A stretch of 64,000 bases of DNA from Microbacterium thalli (GTDB lineage: Bacteria > Actinomycetota > Actinomycetes > Actinomycetales > Microbacteriaceae), in contig NZ_JAQZCH010000002.1 of the NCBI RefSeq assembly GCF_028737325.1, positions 930,001 through 994,000 on the forward strand, given 5' to 3'. Made by a program: the position numbers and the translations under genes. Positions 48,360 through 55,947 of the stretch are shown here, piece after piece (within the stretch, counting starts at the first letter, position 1; each line of letters begins with the position of its first letter). Below the pieces are notes generated by a model that saw only the letters and a program-made list of their open reading frames with translations, was not told where the DNA came from and made no database searches.

Positions 48360-49163
48360 GTGCACACCCGAATCGCACTCCCCCGCCGCCGTCTGACGTG
48401 GGCCGTCACGGCTGTCGCGGTCGCCGCCGTCGCGATCGCTCTCGCCGCCGTGTGGCGCCCCGCACCGGCTCCCGCCGCCCCTGCGGCTGCCGCCGGATCG
48501 GCGGTCGTCGCAACGGATGCCGCACCGCTGAGCCTGCCCGCGGGTGCGCGCGTCCTCGTCTTCGGCGACTCGTGGACCTACGGCTCCGCCGCGAACACCC
48601 CGACCGAGGGCTATGCCTACGTCCTGGCCGAACGCACGGGCTGGACCACCATCGTCAACGGCGTCCGTGGCAGCGGCTACCTCAAGCCCGGCATCGACGG
48701 CCCGTCGTTCGGCGACCGCATCGCCGCGCTCGACCCGGCGCTGGACCCCGACCTCGTGATCGTGCAGGGCTCCATCAACGACCGCAAGCAAGGCGCCGCC
48801 GGCTATCGGGATGCCGTCGACGCGGCGTGGGACGACCTGGCCACCACCTATCCCGAGGCCCGGATCGTCATCCTCGGCCCGGCGCCGCAGGTGCTGCCGA
48901 TCGAGGCCGAAACAGCCCGCATCGACCGCGACCTCGCCGACCTCGCCGCCGCGCGCGGCTGGTGGTACCTCTCCCCCATCGCGGAGCAGTGGATCACCGA
49001 CGCCAACTACCGCGACGTCATCGACACGAGCGCCACGGGCCGCGACCACCCCTCGACCGCGGGACACGCCTACCTCGCCGACCGTCTCGCGGCGGACCTC
49101 GCCGCGATCACCGAGGCCCCGGCCGTGGCCGCCGAGCCCGCGCCGCAGCCCCTCGTCCCCTGA
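48360..49163 (+). CDS. Exported SGNH/GDSL hydrolase
   Basis: The 267-residue protein has an N-terminal hydrophobic segment (about 13-32) with a preceding arginine cluster, so it is secreted or membrane-anchored, then an Ala/Pro linker and an SGNH esterase domain: Ser71 in FGDSWT, Gly in NGVRGSGY, Asn in QGSINDRK and the Asp/His pair in DHPSTAGH. It may deacetylate or de-esterify cell-wall glycans or lipids. The GTG start is leaderless in layout. The C-terminal 20 residues are Ala/Pro-rich. A tRNA gene follows. Confidence 0.9.
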   Translation: MHTRIALPRRRLTWAVTAVAVAAVAIALAAVWRPAPAPAAPAAAAGSAVVATDAAPLSLPAGARVLVFGDSWTYGSAANTPTEGYAYVLAERTGWTTIVNGVRGSGYLKPGIDGPSFGDRIAALDPALDPDLVIVQGSINDRKQGAAGYRDAVDAAWDDLATTYPEARIVILGPAPQVLPIEAETARIDRDLADLAAARGWWYLSPIAEQWITDANYRDVIDTSATGRDHPSTAGHAYLADRLAADLAAITEAPAVAAEPAPQPLVP

Positions 49164-49212
49164 CCGGGATGGTCGAGTCCGCGCGCCGCGCGGTGATAGT
49201 CTCGATCGGCAC

Positions 49213-49285
49213 GCCTCCGTAGCTCAGGGGATAGAGCGTTGGTTTCCGGTACCAAAGGTCGCTGGTTCGATTCCAGTCGGGGGCA
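49213..49285 (+). tRNA. tRNA-Arg (anticodon CCG)
   Basis: All four arms fold: acceptor GCCTCCG with CGGGGGC (one G-U pair), D stem GCTC/GAGC, anticodon stem TTGGT/ACCAA around TTCCGGT (anticodon CCG, reading CGG), and T arm GCTGG-TTCGATT-CCAGT. The discriminator is A; the genome continues CCCA, so CCA is not encoded exactly. A strong terminator follows eight bases later. Confidence 0.96.
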
Positions 49286-49292
49286 CCCATAC

Positions 49293-49330
49293 GCCGAAGG
49301 GGCAGTCGAGTGATCGACTGCCCCTTCGGC
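49293..49330. terminator. Bidirectional terminator after tRNA-Arg
   Basis: A perfect 17-pair stem (GCCGAAGGGGCAGTCGA with its complement) closes a GTGA loop. It stands between the tRNA and the convergent oxidoreductase gene and can serve both. Confidence 0.92.
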
Positions 49331-49344
49331 ATACCCGCCCGCTT

Positions 49345-50130
49345 TCAGCCGGCGAGGTGGATGCCGAGGTCCGTCCGGCCGGGATGGATGTCGCTGCGCA
49401 GCGCGCGGGTTCCGCGGTAGTCGCCGTCGCGGAGGGCGCGGTAGCGGCGCGGCGTCTCGTCGCTCAGCCCCGCGATGCGCGTACGCAACCGCTCGGCCTC
49501 GCGGTCGACGCCCGCGGCATCCAATCCGTCGGCGTCGTACACCACGTGCAGATCGAGCGTCTCGATGCCCACGTACCAGAGCGCGCCGTGAGTCAGCGGG
49601 AACAGGAGCGAGTCGAGGTCGCCGCTGATGCCGCGCTCCCCGATCGAGCGCTCGTCCTCCCCCACCGTCACGACGACGAGCGCGCGACGGCCGGAGAGTC
49701 CGCCGTCGCCGTAGCGCCGCGGAACGCCGAGCTCGGGATCCATGTCGCCGTACGCGAAGCCGTTGGTGAACACACGGTCGATCCAGCCCTTGAGGATCGC
49801 GGGCGGCCCGTACCACCACAGCGGGAACTGCAGCACGAGCAGCTCGGCGGCAGCGAGCTTGCGCTGCTCCTCGAGTACGTCGTCCGGGAACGGGACGCGC
49901 CCGTACGCGCCTCCCGCCGGGCCCGACGCGGTCCCGAGCGTGACGTCGAGCTCAGCGTCCGGGAGCACGGGCGAGAAGCCCTGCGCGTACAGATCGGATG
50001 TCGCGACGCGGTGCGTCCGCGTCAGCTCGGTCACACCTTCACCGAACAGGCGGGCGTTGAACGAGGTCGAACGCGGGTGCGCGAACACCCAGTGGGCGGT
50101 GTTCGGCGTCGGCTCGTGCGAGATGGTCAT
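49345..50130 (-). CDS. NAD(P)H-dependent flavin oxidoreductase (MdaB/NQO-like flavodoxin fold)
   Basis: The 261-residue protein has the flavodoxin-like quinone reductase fold: AHPRSTSFNARLF for the FMN/FAD phosphate loop and the hallmark FPLWWYGPPAILKGWIDRVF. It reduces quinones or xenobiotics by two electrons. GGAGG upstream fixes ATG 50130, which overlaps the TetR stop by four bases (ATGA). With the repressor directly upstream, it is the likely regulated target of that TetR protein. Confidence 0.9.
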   Translation of the reverse strand: MTISHEPTPNTAHWVFAHPRSTSFNARLFGEGVTELTRTHRVATSDLYAQGFSPVLPDAELDVTLGTASGPAGGAYGRVPFPDDVLEEQRKLAAAELLVLQFPLWWYGPPAILKGWIDRVFTNGFAYGDMDPELGVPRRYGDGGLSGRRALVVVTVGEDERSIGERGISGDLDSLLFPLTHGALWYVGIETLDLHVVYDADGLDAAGVDREAERLRTRIAGLSDETPRRYRALRDGDYRGTRALRSDIHPGRTDLGIHLAG

Positions 50131-50729
50131 GATGCCTCCGGTCGGGTGATTGTCGGATCGGTCAGGGCCTGCAGCACGCGCGTGAGAACGGCTCGAGCGG
50201 ATGTGGCGCTGATGCGCCCGTCGAGGGCGGCTCGCGACAGGGAGTCGCCGGCGCCGACGAGCGCCTGCGCCCCGGCGCCGTCGAGTCGCGCGCCGCAACT
50301 CGCGAGGGCCTCGTCGCAGAGCGCGAGGTAAGCGGCCTCGGCCTCGCGCCGCACCTCCACTAGCGTCGCCGAGCCGTCGAGCGCCGAGACGACATCGGCC
50401 AGTTCGCGCCCCTCGGCGAGCGAGCAGTCGATGTACGCGCCCGCGACGGCTCGGCACACGCCGTCCAGGTCGGGATCGGTGTCGGCGAGCGCGGCGATGA
50501 GGGTCGATCGCTGCTGCTCCTCGAACGCTCGGTAGAGCTCGGCAAGAGCGCCCGCCCGGTCGCCGAAGTGGTCGTAGACGACGGGCTTGGTCACGCCGGC
50601 GCGCTCGGCGAGGCGTCCCAGGGCGAACTCGTCCGTCCCCGCTTCGCGGATCAGCTCGCGCGCCACCGCCAAGAGCTGCGCGCGCCGTTCACTGCGCGGC
50701 ATCCGTCGCCGTTGCGTCGTATCGTCCAC
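50127..50729 (-). CDS. TetR family transcriptional regulator
   Basis: The 200-residue protein has an N-terminal TetR helix-turn-helix (about residues 12-58: LGRLAERAGVTKPVVYDHF is the recognition part) and a ligand-binding helical C-terminal domain. The GTG start follows GGGGAGG. The oxidoreductase gene is translationally coupled behind it. A perfect palindrome TACCA-A-TGGTA lies 19-29 bases upstream of the start and overlaps the likely -10 (TAACTT), so it probably represses its own operon. Confidence 0.93.
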   Translation of the reverse strand: MDDTTQRRRMPRSERRAQLLAVARELIREAGTDEFALGRLAERAGVTKPVVYDHFGDRAGALAELYRAFEEQQRSTLIAALADTDPDLDGVCRAVAGAYIDCSLAEGRELADVVSALDGSATLVEVRREAEAAYLALCDEALASCGARLDGAGAQALVGAGDSLSRAALDGRISATSARAVLTRVLQALTDPTITRPEAS

Positions 50730-50747
50730 CCGACCTCCCCGTCAAGT

Positions 50748-50758
50748 TACCAATGGTA
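50748..50758. promoter_or_regulatory. Palindromic operator for the TetR regulator
   Basis: TACCA-A-TGGTA is an exact 11-base palindrome in the divergent region. On the minus strand TAACTT, a plausible -10 for the tetR-oxidoreductase operon, overlaps its edge. A bound dimer would block RNA polymerase there. Confidence 0.68.
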
Positions 50759-50815
50759 GTTTGTCAGGAGGTGGTGGGACGCCACCCGAGCCTCGGCTCG
50801 AGCTCCACGGCCTGT

Positions 50816-50821
50816 TAGGTT
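50816..50821 (+). promoter_or_regulatory. -10 element of the M23 peptidase gene, leaderless spacing
   Basis: TAGGTT, six bases (TCTCTC), then GTG at 50828. Confidence 0.62.
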
Positions 50822-50827
50822 TCTCTC

Positions 50828-51916
50828 GTGTCGACCGATCGCGAACGTACCCCGGAGCCATCGGCCGCTCTGAGCCGACGGTCGATCCTTCTCGGTTCCC
50901 TCGCAGCCGGCTGCCTCGTCCTCGCGAGTTCGAAGACCGCACATGCGCTCACATACTCCGTCAAGACGCCCGCCGAGCACGCCGCCCTCCCTATTACGTG
51001 GGGATACCCGTTCGCGGTGCGTGCAAACCGCGGCTCGGGTGTGGATGGATACCCTGGCCCCACATATGGCGGGCACATCGGCGCGGACTACTACGTCGAT
51101 CCGCGCATCGGGACCCCCATCCTCGCTGTCGCGGACGGCACGGTGACGGCAGTTGGCGATGACGGCGACGTGAGCCGAGGTGTGTTCGTCGTCGTCCAGC
51201 ACGCCGCCGGCGTGCGGTCGGAGTACCTGCACATGCAGCGAGGAAGCCCGCGAGTGAGCGTCGGGCAGCGCGTCTTCCGTTGGACACCGCTCGGACTGAC
51301 CGGAAACACCGGCGATGTGCGCCCACGCACAGTTGCGAATGCCCACCTGCACCTCGCCATTTTCTCGGGACCCCACCGAACCGGAACAGTCTGGAACCCG
51401 GCGTGGCTCATCGAAGGCGCTCCGCTTCCCACGACATCACCGACTCAGCCAACTCCGGTGTATCGGTTCTGGAGCGCCACATATGCGGGCCACTTCTACA
51501 CCGCAAGCGCCGAGGAGCGCGATGCCGTCGCCGCACGATGGCCCCACATCTGGTCCTACGAGGGCCAGGCTTACACCGCCTTCGCAACCCAGGTCGCTGG
51601 AACGGTGCCGCTCTACCGGTTCTGGAGCGCCCAGTACAACAGCCACTTCTACACAACGGGTGCTGATGAACGAGATGCAGTCATCGCGCGTTGGCCAGAC
51701 ATCTGGTCATACGAGGGAGTCGCGTACTACGTGTACCCGGTAGACGCAGTCATCGCGAACACCGTGACCGTCGCGCGATTCTGGAGCGCTTCGACGCGGC
51801 ACCACTTCTACACTGCGAGCGCAGCCGAGCGAGATGGCGTGATGTCCCGCTGGCCCGACGTTTGGCAGTACGAAGGCGACAATTTCCGCGTTCCAGCGAG
51901 CGGTGTCGCCTCATGA
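50828..51916 (+). CDS. Exported M23 peptidase with three DUF5648-type repeats
   Basis: The 362-residue protein starts with a Tat-type signal (SRRSILLGSLAAG at 16-28, cleavage near AHA-LT, residue 40). The M23 (LytM) domain keeps its zinc ligands: His83 and Asp87 in GHIGADYYV, and His173/His175 in HLHLAIF. Residues 211-251, 262-303 and 315-355 are three copies of a repeat beginning YRFWSA, with HFYT and RWPxIWSYEG; I recognise it as DUF5648-like. It should cut peptidoglycan crosslinks outside the cell, with the repeats acting as wall or glycan binders. Third-position GC is visibly lower than in the neighbours, which suggests transfer. Confidence 0.88.
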   Translation: MSTDRERTPEPSAALSRRSILLGSLAAGCLVLASSKTAHALTYSVKTPAEHAALPITWGYPFAVRANRGSGVDGYPGPTYGGHIGADYYVDPRIGTPILAVADGTVTAVGDDGDVSRGVFVVVQHAAGVRSEYLHMQRGSPRVSVGQRVFRWTPLGLTGNTGDVRPRTVANAHLHLAIFSGPHRTGTVWNPAWLIEGAPLPTTSPTQPTPVYRFWSATYAGHFYTASAEERDAVAARWPHIWSYEGQAYTAFATQVAGTVPLYRFWSAQYNSHFYTTGADERDAVIARWPDIWSYEGVAYYVYPVDAVIANTVTVARFWSASTRHHFYTASAAERDGVMSRWPDVWQYEGDNFRVPASGVAS

Positions 51917-51938
51917 ACAGCGAGATGGAGCCCCGATC

Positions 51939-52448
51939 ATGACAGCGATTTCTCCTGCTCGCCGCCGGGAAGCGTTCATGCCGCTCCTCGGCGGGGCGGT
52001 CGCCCTGATTCTTGCCGGGTGCGCGACGACCGCGCCTGGCGCGCTGGCTCCAACACCCCTTGCAGCGACCTCTCCCTCGGAGTCGCCCTCCAGTCCCACA
52101 CCGACACCCGGGCGCGAAGCAACCCCGGATCCCGCGGTGGAAGCTTCGTCGCCCTCGACCGCCGCACTGCTGGACGCATGCCTCGAGATCGTCGCCACGA
52201 ATGACGCTGCCGCCCAACAGCTGAGCCGTTCTACTGTTCTTCGCTCCGAAGCACGATCCGCGCTACGCCCGGACGACCTTCTTTATGTCGTCGTACCGAT
52301 CAGCGACCCGACAGTCGATCTCCGCGTGGAGTATGCCTGCCTCCTCACCTCGGACCTCGCGTTGGACTCGACCTGGGCTCGAGTGGCACCCGAGGTCGAC
52401 GACTTCGACCAGTGGGCCACGGCTACGGAGCCTGAGCAGGGTCCCTGA
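51939..52448 (+). CDS. Putative lipoprotein
   Basis: The 169-residue product has a lipoprotein signal with lipobox LAGC (Cys28), a Ser/Thr/Pro-rich linker (about 30-70) and a small domain with two further cysteines (ACLEIV and YACLLT) that may form a disulfide. No family is recognised. It starts 22 bases after the M23 gene on the same strand with GGAG upstream, and codon use is similarly AT-richer, so the two probably form one acquired unit. Role unknown. Confidence 0.8.
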   Translation: MTAISPARRREAFMPLLGGAVALILAGCATTAPGALAPTPLAATSPSESPSSPTPTPGREATPDPAVEASSPSTAALLDACLEIVATNDAAAQQLSRSTVLRSEARSALRPDDLLYVVVPISDPTVDLRVEYACLLTSDLALDSTWARVAPEVDDFDQWATATEPEQGP

Positions 52449-52463
52449 CCCGCTCGAACACAC

Positions 52464-52501
52464 AGAGACGCCCGGGACGACAACTCGTCTCGGGCGTCTC
52501 T
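52464..52501. terminator. Bidirectional terminator after the lipoprotein gene
   Basis: A 17-pair stem (AGAGACGCCCGGGACGA with TCGTCTCGGGCGTCTCT, one G-U pair) around CAAC. It separates the M23-lipoprotein unit from the convergent small-protein genes. Confidence 0.9.
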
Positions 52502-52534
52502 GCAGTCATCCGGCTGCGAGCCGGTACGTCGGGC

Positions 52535-52750
52535 TCAGGAGGACTTTTCGTCCTCTTCCGGCTCGAAGGTCGATGCGGTGCCGGTGTGACCGGCGGCGAC
52601 ACCGTCGGGAGCGGCGGGGATCGTGCCGTCCTTGCCCAGACCGCCGGGCTCGCGCGTGCCCTCACTGTCGTCCTCGCCGATGGGGACCTCGACGTCCGGG
52701 CCCTCGTAGGCGTTGTCGTCGGTGTCGCGGTGCGATTCGTTCGAGGTCAT
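52535..52750 (-). CDS. Small acidic protein
   Basis: The 71-residue product is rich in Asp, Glu, Gly, Thr and Ser, with only a few basic residues, and has no predicted helix or membrane segment; it is probably disordered. GAGAGGAA precedes ATG 52750, so it is likely a true gene. It resembles in size and composition the 63-residue protein at 56533-56724. It lies 43 bases after the membrane-tail gene and may be the last member of the MarR-controlled group. Function unknown. Confidence 0.7.
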   Translation of the reverse strand: MTSNESHRDTDDNAYEGPDVEVPIGEDDSEGTREPGGLGKDGTIPAAPDGVAAGHTGTASTFEPEEDEKSS

Positions 52751-52793
52751 GTCATTCCTCTCCTCGGTGAGTGACGGCGTATGCGCCGTCCGG

Positions 52794-53144
52794 TCAGATG
52801 AAGGGTGCCAGAGCACCCGCCGTGAGCGCGAGGGCTCCCGCCAGGGCACCGGATGCGGTAGCCGCCGTCCGGATGTTGCGACGGATCACGCTCTTGCGTG
52901 CACGATTGCCCGGCGCGTCGGTGGTCAGCAGCGAGTGCTGAGCCTCCTTGAGCGTCGCGTAGCGGCCGATCGGCGTCGCGTGACCGTCGAGGGCGATGAA
53001 GTGACCGTCCGACGAGGTGTCGATCGAACCGATGAACTCACCGTCGGTGGAGGCAACGTAGAAGCCGGGCGCGACGGTGGACCAGGTGATCCGTCGCGCG
53101 GTGAGGACGCGAGGCGCCGCGGGCGCCTCCATGACGGAGGTCAT
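52794..53144 (-). CDS. Small protein with a C-terminal membrane helix
   Basis: The 116-residue product has a small globular part, with GFYVASTDGEFIGSIDTSSD and a GRYATLKEAQ helix, then a basic patch (RARKSVIRRN) and a C-terminal hydrophobic segment (about 94-113) that would anchor it facing the cytoplasm. The ATG overlaps the stop of the DUF7882-type gene by four bases. I do not recognise the family beyond occurrence in Microbacteriaceae. It is probably part of the MarR-controlled operon. Confidence 0.78.
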   Translation of the reverse strand: MTSVMEAPAAPRVLTARRITWSTVAPGFYVASTDGEFIGSIDTSSDGHFIALDGHATPIGRYATLKEAQHSLLTTDAPGNRARKSVIRRNIRTAATASGALAGALALTAGALAPFI

Positions 53145-53500
53145 GCTGCTGCAGCCAGCGTGCGCGTCGCACGGACGGGCGCCGCTACAGGGGTGACGGC
53201 AGCCGTGTGCTCGAGGTCGACGACGAGCCCGGCCGACGAGCTGGCCGACTTCGCCATCTCTGTCAGGAGCGCCGAGTCCAGCTTCTCGGACTCGGCGGAG
53301 TCGAAGACGAACCGCAGCGGGATGGACGGCTGCAGCCAGATGGTGGAGCGGCCGGATGCCTCCCCCGCCGGGTGCTTCCACGTCAGCGTGAAGCTCTCGG
53401 AACGGCGCAGCTTCGTCGCCGCGAGCACCTTGATGTGTGCAAGCAGCCGGTCGGGGATTTCGATCGACTCGGACGCGTTGCCGTAGAACAGCTGGCCCAT
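53141..53500 (-). CDS. DUF7882-type small protein (often misnamed ATP-dependent DNA ligase)
   Basis: The 119-residue protein begins MGQLFYGNASESIEIPDRLL and contains KLRRSESFTLTW, the pattern of the small DUF7882-type proteins seen in Microbacteriaceae, usually in several copies per genome. There is no ligase motif (no KxDG), so the common 'DNA ligase' label is wrong. The start has GAGGAG upstream; the promoter is TTGACG-N18-TAGCGT at 53537-53566. It is divergent from a marR gene and translationally coupled to the next gene. Function unknown. Confidence 0.82.
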   Translation of the reverse strand: MGQLFYGNASESIEIPDRLLAHIKVLAATKLRRSESFTLTWKHPAGEASGRSTIWLQPSIPLRFVFDSAESEKLDSALLTEMAKSASSSAGLVVDLEHTAAVTPVAAPVRATRTLAAAA

Positions 53501-53536
53501 GGTGACTCCTCAAAGACGCTGGATGACTTGTTCGCA

Positions 53537-53566
53537 ACGCTACTAGTTGTGAAAGTATCTCGTCAA
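53537..53566 (-). promoter_or_regulatory. Promoter of the small-protein operon (TTGACG-N18-TAGCGT)
   Basis: On the minus strand TTGACG (53566 to 53561) and TAGCGT (53542 to 53537) are spaced by 18 bases, the best -35/-10 pair in the window. The -35 lies inside the inverted repeat that is the likely MarR site. Confidence 0.7.
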
Positions 53567-53574
53567 GTTAGATA
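53556..53574. promoter_or_regulatory. Likely MarR operator
   Basis: TATCT-N9-AGATA is an inverted repeat between the divergent marR gene and the small-protein operon. It covers the -35 of the operon and lies just upstream of TAAGGT (53580-53585), a possible -10 for marR. This is the usual position for a MarR-type repressor site. Confidence 0.55.
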
Positions 53575-53617
53575 TCTGGTAAGGTATGAACATCGCGAAA
53601 ACAGCGGAGGTGCATTC

Positions 53618-54106
53618 ATGACCGGGTTCTTTTACGACGACGACCGTCAGCGTGCGACCAGCGCGCTCGAAGCTCTGCGCTTGTATCAGGCGGCGGAAGC
53701 CGCGATGCGACGCCGGACACGAGAGTCCATGTCGATGGGCGAGAACGAACTGCTCGTCGTCCGACAGCTGCTTCGGGCCCAGTCGCGCGGGCAGCAGGTG
53801 AAACCCGGCGATGTTGCAAAGTACCTGGGCATCTCGACCGCAAGCACGACCAGCCTGCTCGATCGTCTCGAGAGCGCCGGCTACCTCCGCCGCGTCCCGC
53901 ACCCGAGCGACCGGCGCAGCGTCTATCTCGAGCCGACGGAACGCGCCGACGACGAAGTGCGGGCGACGCTGTCGACGATGCACGACCGGATGCACCAGGT
54001 CGCAGCCGAAACGTCGCCGGAAGCGACGGAAGCGGTCATCGACTTCCTCACACGCATGCAGGAAGCTGTCGACTCGGTCGAGCCCGCCTCCGTACTCCGC
54101 CGCTGA
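53618..54106 (+). CDS. MarR family transcriptional regulator
   Basis: The 162-residue protein has a winged helix-turn-helix of MarR type: GDVAKYLGISTASTTSLLDR as recognition helix region and RRVPHPSDRRSVYLEPT as wing. Long helices at both ends would form the dimer. GCGGAGG before ATG 53618 fixes the start. It is divergent from the DUF7882-type operon with a candidate operator between, so it probably controls that operon and itself. The ligand is unknown. Confidence 0.92.
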   Translation: MTGFFYDDDRQRATSALEALRLYQAAEAAMRRRTRESMSMGENELLVVRQLLRAQSRGQQVKPGDVAKYLGISTASTTSLLDRLESAGYLRRVPHPSDRRSVYLEPTERADDEVRATLSTMHDRMHQVAAETSPEATEAVIDFLTRMQEAVDSVEPASVLRR

Positions 54107-54127
54107 GGCGATGTCACCAAACGGGTC

Positions 54128-54928
54128 TCACCGAACCGGCGGCTGACACCGCGGGCACCACCACGTCCGGCGGCGCTCCGGATCGTCGACGACCTCCGCG
54201 CGCACCCGGATCGAGGTGCCGCAGCGAAGACAGGGCTTCCCCGCCCGGCCGGCGACCCAATGCGAGCGGCCGCGTCGCGCATCGCCGGTCGTGACCTGGT
54301 ACATCCCCGGCACCGTGGCGGAGAGACGGAGGGCTCGGGCCGCGCGCGAGACCAGCGCGCCCGCATCCACCGAACCAATGGGGGCGAACGGGTGCGCGCC
54401 CGAGAGGAAGGCGAGCTCGTTGACCCACAGATTGCCCAGGCCGGCGACATTGCGCTGATCCAGAAGGGCCGCCACGACGGTGCGATCGGGATGCTGCCCG
54501 AGCCGGGCGACCGCCTCGGCGGCATCCCAGTCCGGCCGCAGCGGATCCGGCCCGAGGTACGCGAGGGCCCCGGCGACGTCCGTCTCTCGCATCAGCTCGA
54601 CGATCGGCATGTCGATCCCCCAGAGCGTCCGCTCGTCGTCGAGCTGCGCTCGCACGCGCGCGCGAGCGGCGACGGATGCCGGCAGCCGCCGCCCCGGACC
54701 GGTGATCGACCACGAGCCCTGCATCAGCAAGTGGGTGTGCAGCGCCCATCCCGGTGACAGCTGCGTCACCAGGTGCTTGCCGTGGGTCTCGAACCCGCTG
54801 AGCGTCCAGCCCGCGAGAGACGTTCCCGCTGCGGCTCCGGACCGCAGCTCACCGTCGACGATCGACCGCCCCGACACCTCTCGCCGCAAGCGCGCCGCGA
54901 GGCGGAAGACACTGTCACCCTCGGGCAT
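54128..54928 (-). CDS. Fpg/Nei family DNA glycosylase (endonuclease VIII-like)
   Basis: The 266-residue enzyme removes oxidised bases. Pro2-Glu3 in MPEGDS form the catalytic end, LLDQRNVAGLGNLWVNE is the helix-two-turn-helix, and a C-terminal zinc finger has CLRC and CPRC. PEGDS rather than PELPE points to a Nei-type (Nei2-like) enzyme. It is convergent with marR, ending 22 bases away. Confidence 0.93.
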   Translation of the reverse strand: MPEGDSVFRLAARLRREVSGRSIVDGELRSGAAAGTSLAGWTLSGFETHGKHLVTQLSPGWALHTHLLMQGSWSITGPGRRLPASVAARARVRAQLDDERTLWGIDMPIVELMRETDVAGALAYLGPDPLRPDWDAAEAVARLGQHPDRTVVAALLDQRNVAGLGNLWVNELAFLSGAHPFAPIGSVDAGALVSRAARALRLSATVPGMYQVTTGDARRGRSHWVAGRAGKPCLRCGTSIRVRAEVVDDPERRRTWWCPRCQPPVR

Positions 54929-55046
54929 CCGCGTCTTGCTCCTCGCGTGCGATCGTCATGCCCCCAGTCTGCCTGCGGCCTCTAGACCGCGGCCCGTCAT
55001 CCGTCAACCGTTCGAGATCGTCCCGGCCTGCGGCGATCATGGCCGC

Positions 55047-55883
55047 ATGAGCGAGATCACCGCACACAAGGGCCTCTTCAACGACATCGAGCTGCACGTC
55101 GACGACACCGGCGGGTCGGGTCGCCCCGTCGTCCTGATCCACGGATGGCCGCTGGCGGCCGAGTCGTGGTCGGAGCAGATCCCCGCGCTCACCGCGGCGG
55201 GGTATCGCGTCGTGGCGTACGACCGCCGCGGGTTCGGGCGCAGCGACAAGCCGCGCTCGGGCTACGACTACAACACGTTCGCGACGGACCTCGCGGCGGT
55301 GCTCGACACCCTGGACCTGCGCGACGCGACCCTCGTCGGCTTCTCGATGGGCGGCGGCGAGGTCGCCCGCTACATCGCGAACCACGGGCAGGACCGACTG
55401 CGCAGCGTCGTCTTCGCCGCCGCGGTGCCGCCGTATCTCGCCCAGACGCCCGACAACCCCGAGGGCCCCCTGACGCAGGAGGCGGCGGATGACATGGAGC
55501 GTGGCCTCCGCGACGATGAGTCGACCTTCTACGACGGCTTCACGACCCAGTTCTTCTCCGCGAACGGCGAGCTGAAGGTGACGGAAGAGCAGCGGCAGCA
55601 GGCCATCGCCCTCACGCGCCAGGCTGATCACCACGCGGCGTTGAAGGCGATGGAAGCCTTCGGCACGACGGACTTCCGTCGCGACCTCGCGGCGGTCACG
55701 GTCCCCGCGCTCATCATCCACGGCGACAGCGACGCGACCGTCCCGTTCGAGGGATCGGGCAAGCGCACGCACGAGGCGCTGCCGGGAAGCGAGCTCGTCG
55801 TGATCGAGGACGCCCCCCACGGGCTGAACGTCAGCCATGCTCGCGAGTTCAATGAGGCGCTGCTGACCTTCCTCGACACGTAA
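55047..55883 (+). CDS. Alpha/beta hydrolase (non-haem chloroperoxidase-like)
   Basis: The 278-residue protein has the complete alpha/beta hydrolase triad: nucleophile Ser in GFSMGGGEVARY, Asp in HGDSDATVPFE and His in DAPHGLN, with HGWPLAAESW as the oxyanion loop. It resembles cofactor-free haloperoxidase/esterases; natural substrate unknown. GATCAT lies six bases before ATG 55047 and there is no ribosome binding site, a weaker case of the leaderless layout. A very strong terminator follows. Confidence 0.9.
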   Translation: MSEITAHKGLFNDIELHVDDTGGSGRPVVLIHGWPLAAESWSEQIPALTAAGYRVVAYDRRGFGRSDKPRSGYDYNTFATDLAAVLDTLDLRDATLVGFSMGGGEVARYIANHGQDRLRSVVFAAAVPPYLAQTPDNPEGPLTQEAADDMERGLRDDESTFYDGFTTQFFSANGELKVTEEQRQQAIALTRQADHHAALKAMEAFGTTDFRRDLAAVTVPALIIHGDSDATVPFEGSGKRTHEALPGSELVVIEDAPHGLNVSHAREFNEALLTFLDT

Positions 55884-55893
55884 CCCGCCACAC

Positions 55894-55937
55894 GCGCACA
55901 GGGCCGCCTCGTCGAAACGAGGCGGCCCTGTGCGCGT
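55894..55937. terminator. Bidirectional terminator, perfect 20-pair stem
   Basis: CGCGCACAGGGCCGCCTCGT pairs exactly with its complement around a CGAA loop. It lies between the convergent hydrolase and PNPOx-type genes and can terminate both. Confidence 0.94.
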
Positions 55938-55947
55938 TCGCGAACGG

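Noticed and set aside
49213..52501. Genomic island integrated at tRNA-Arg
   Set aside because: The tRNA is followed by a terminator and ordinary genes. I found no integrase and no direct repeat of the tRNA 3' end, although the M23-lipoprotein pair looks atypical in composition.
53141..53500. ATP-dependent DNA ligase, the common database name for this small protein
   Set aside because: It has 119 residues and no KxDG or other nucleotidyltransferase motif.
53586..53621. Eleven-residue leader peptide overlapping the marR start
   Set aside because: ATG follows the -10 TAAGGT directly, so a transcript from that promoter would start within or after the ATG. It might exist only on a longer transcript.
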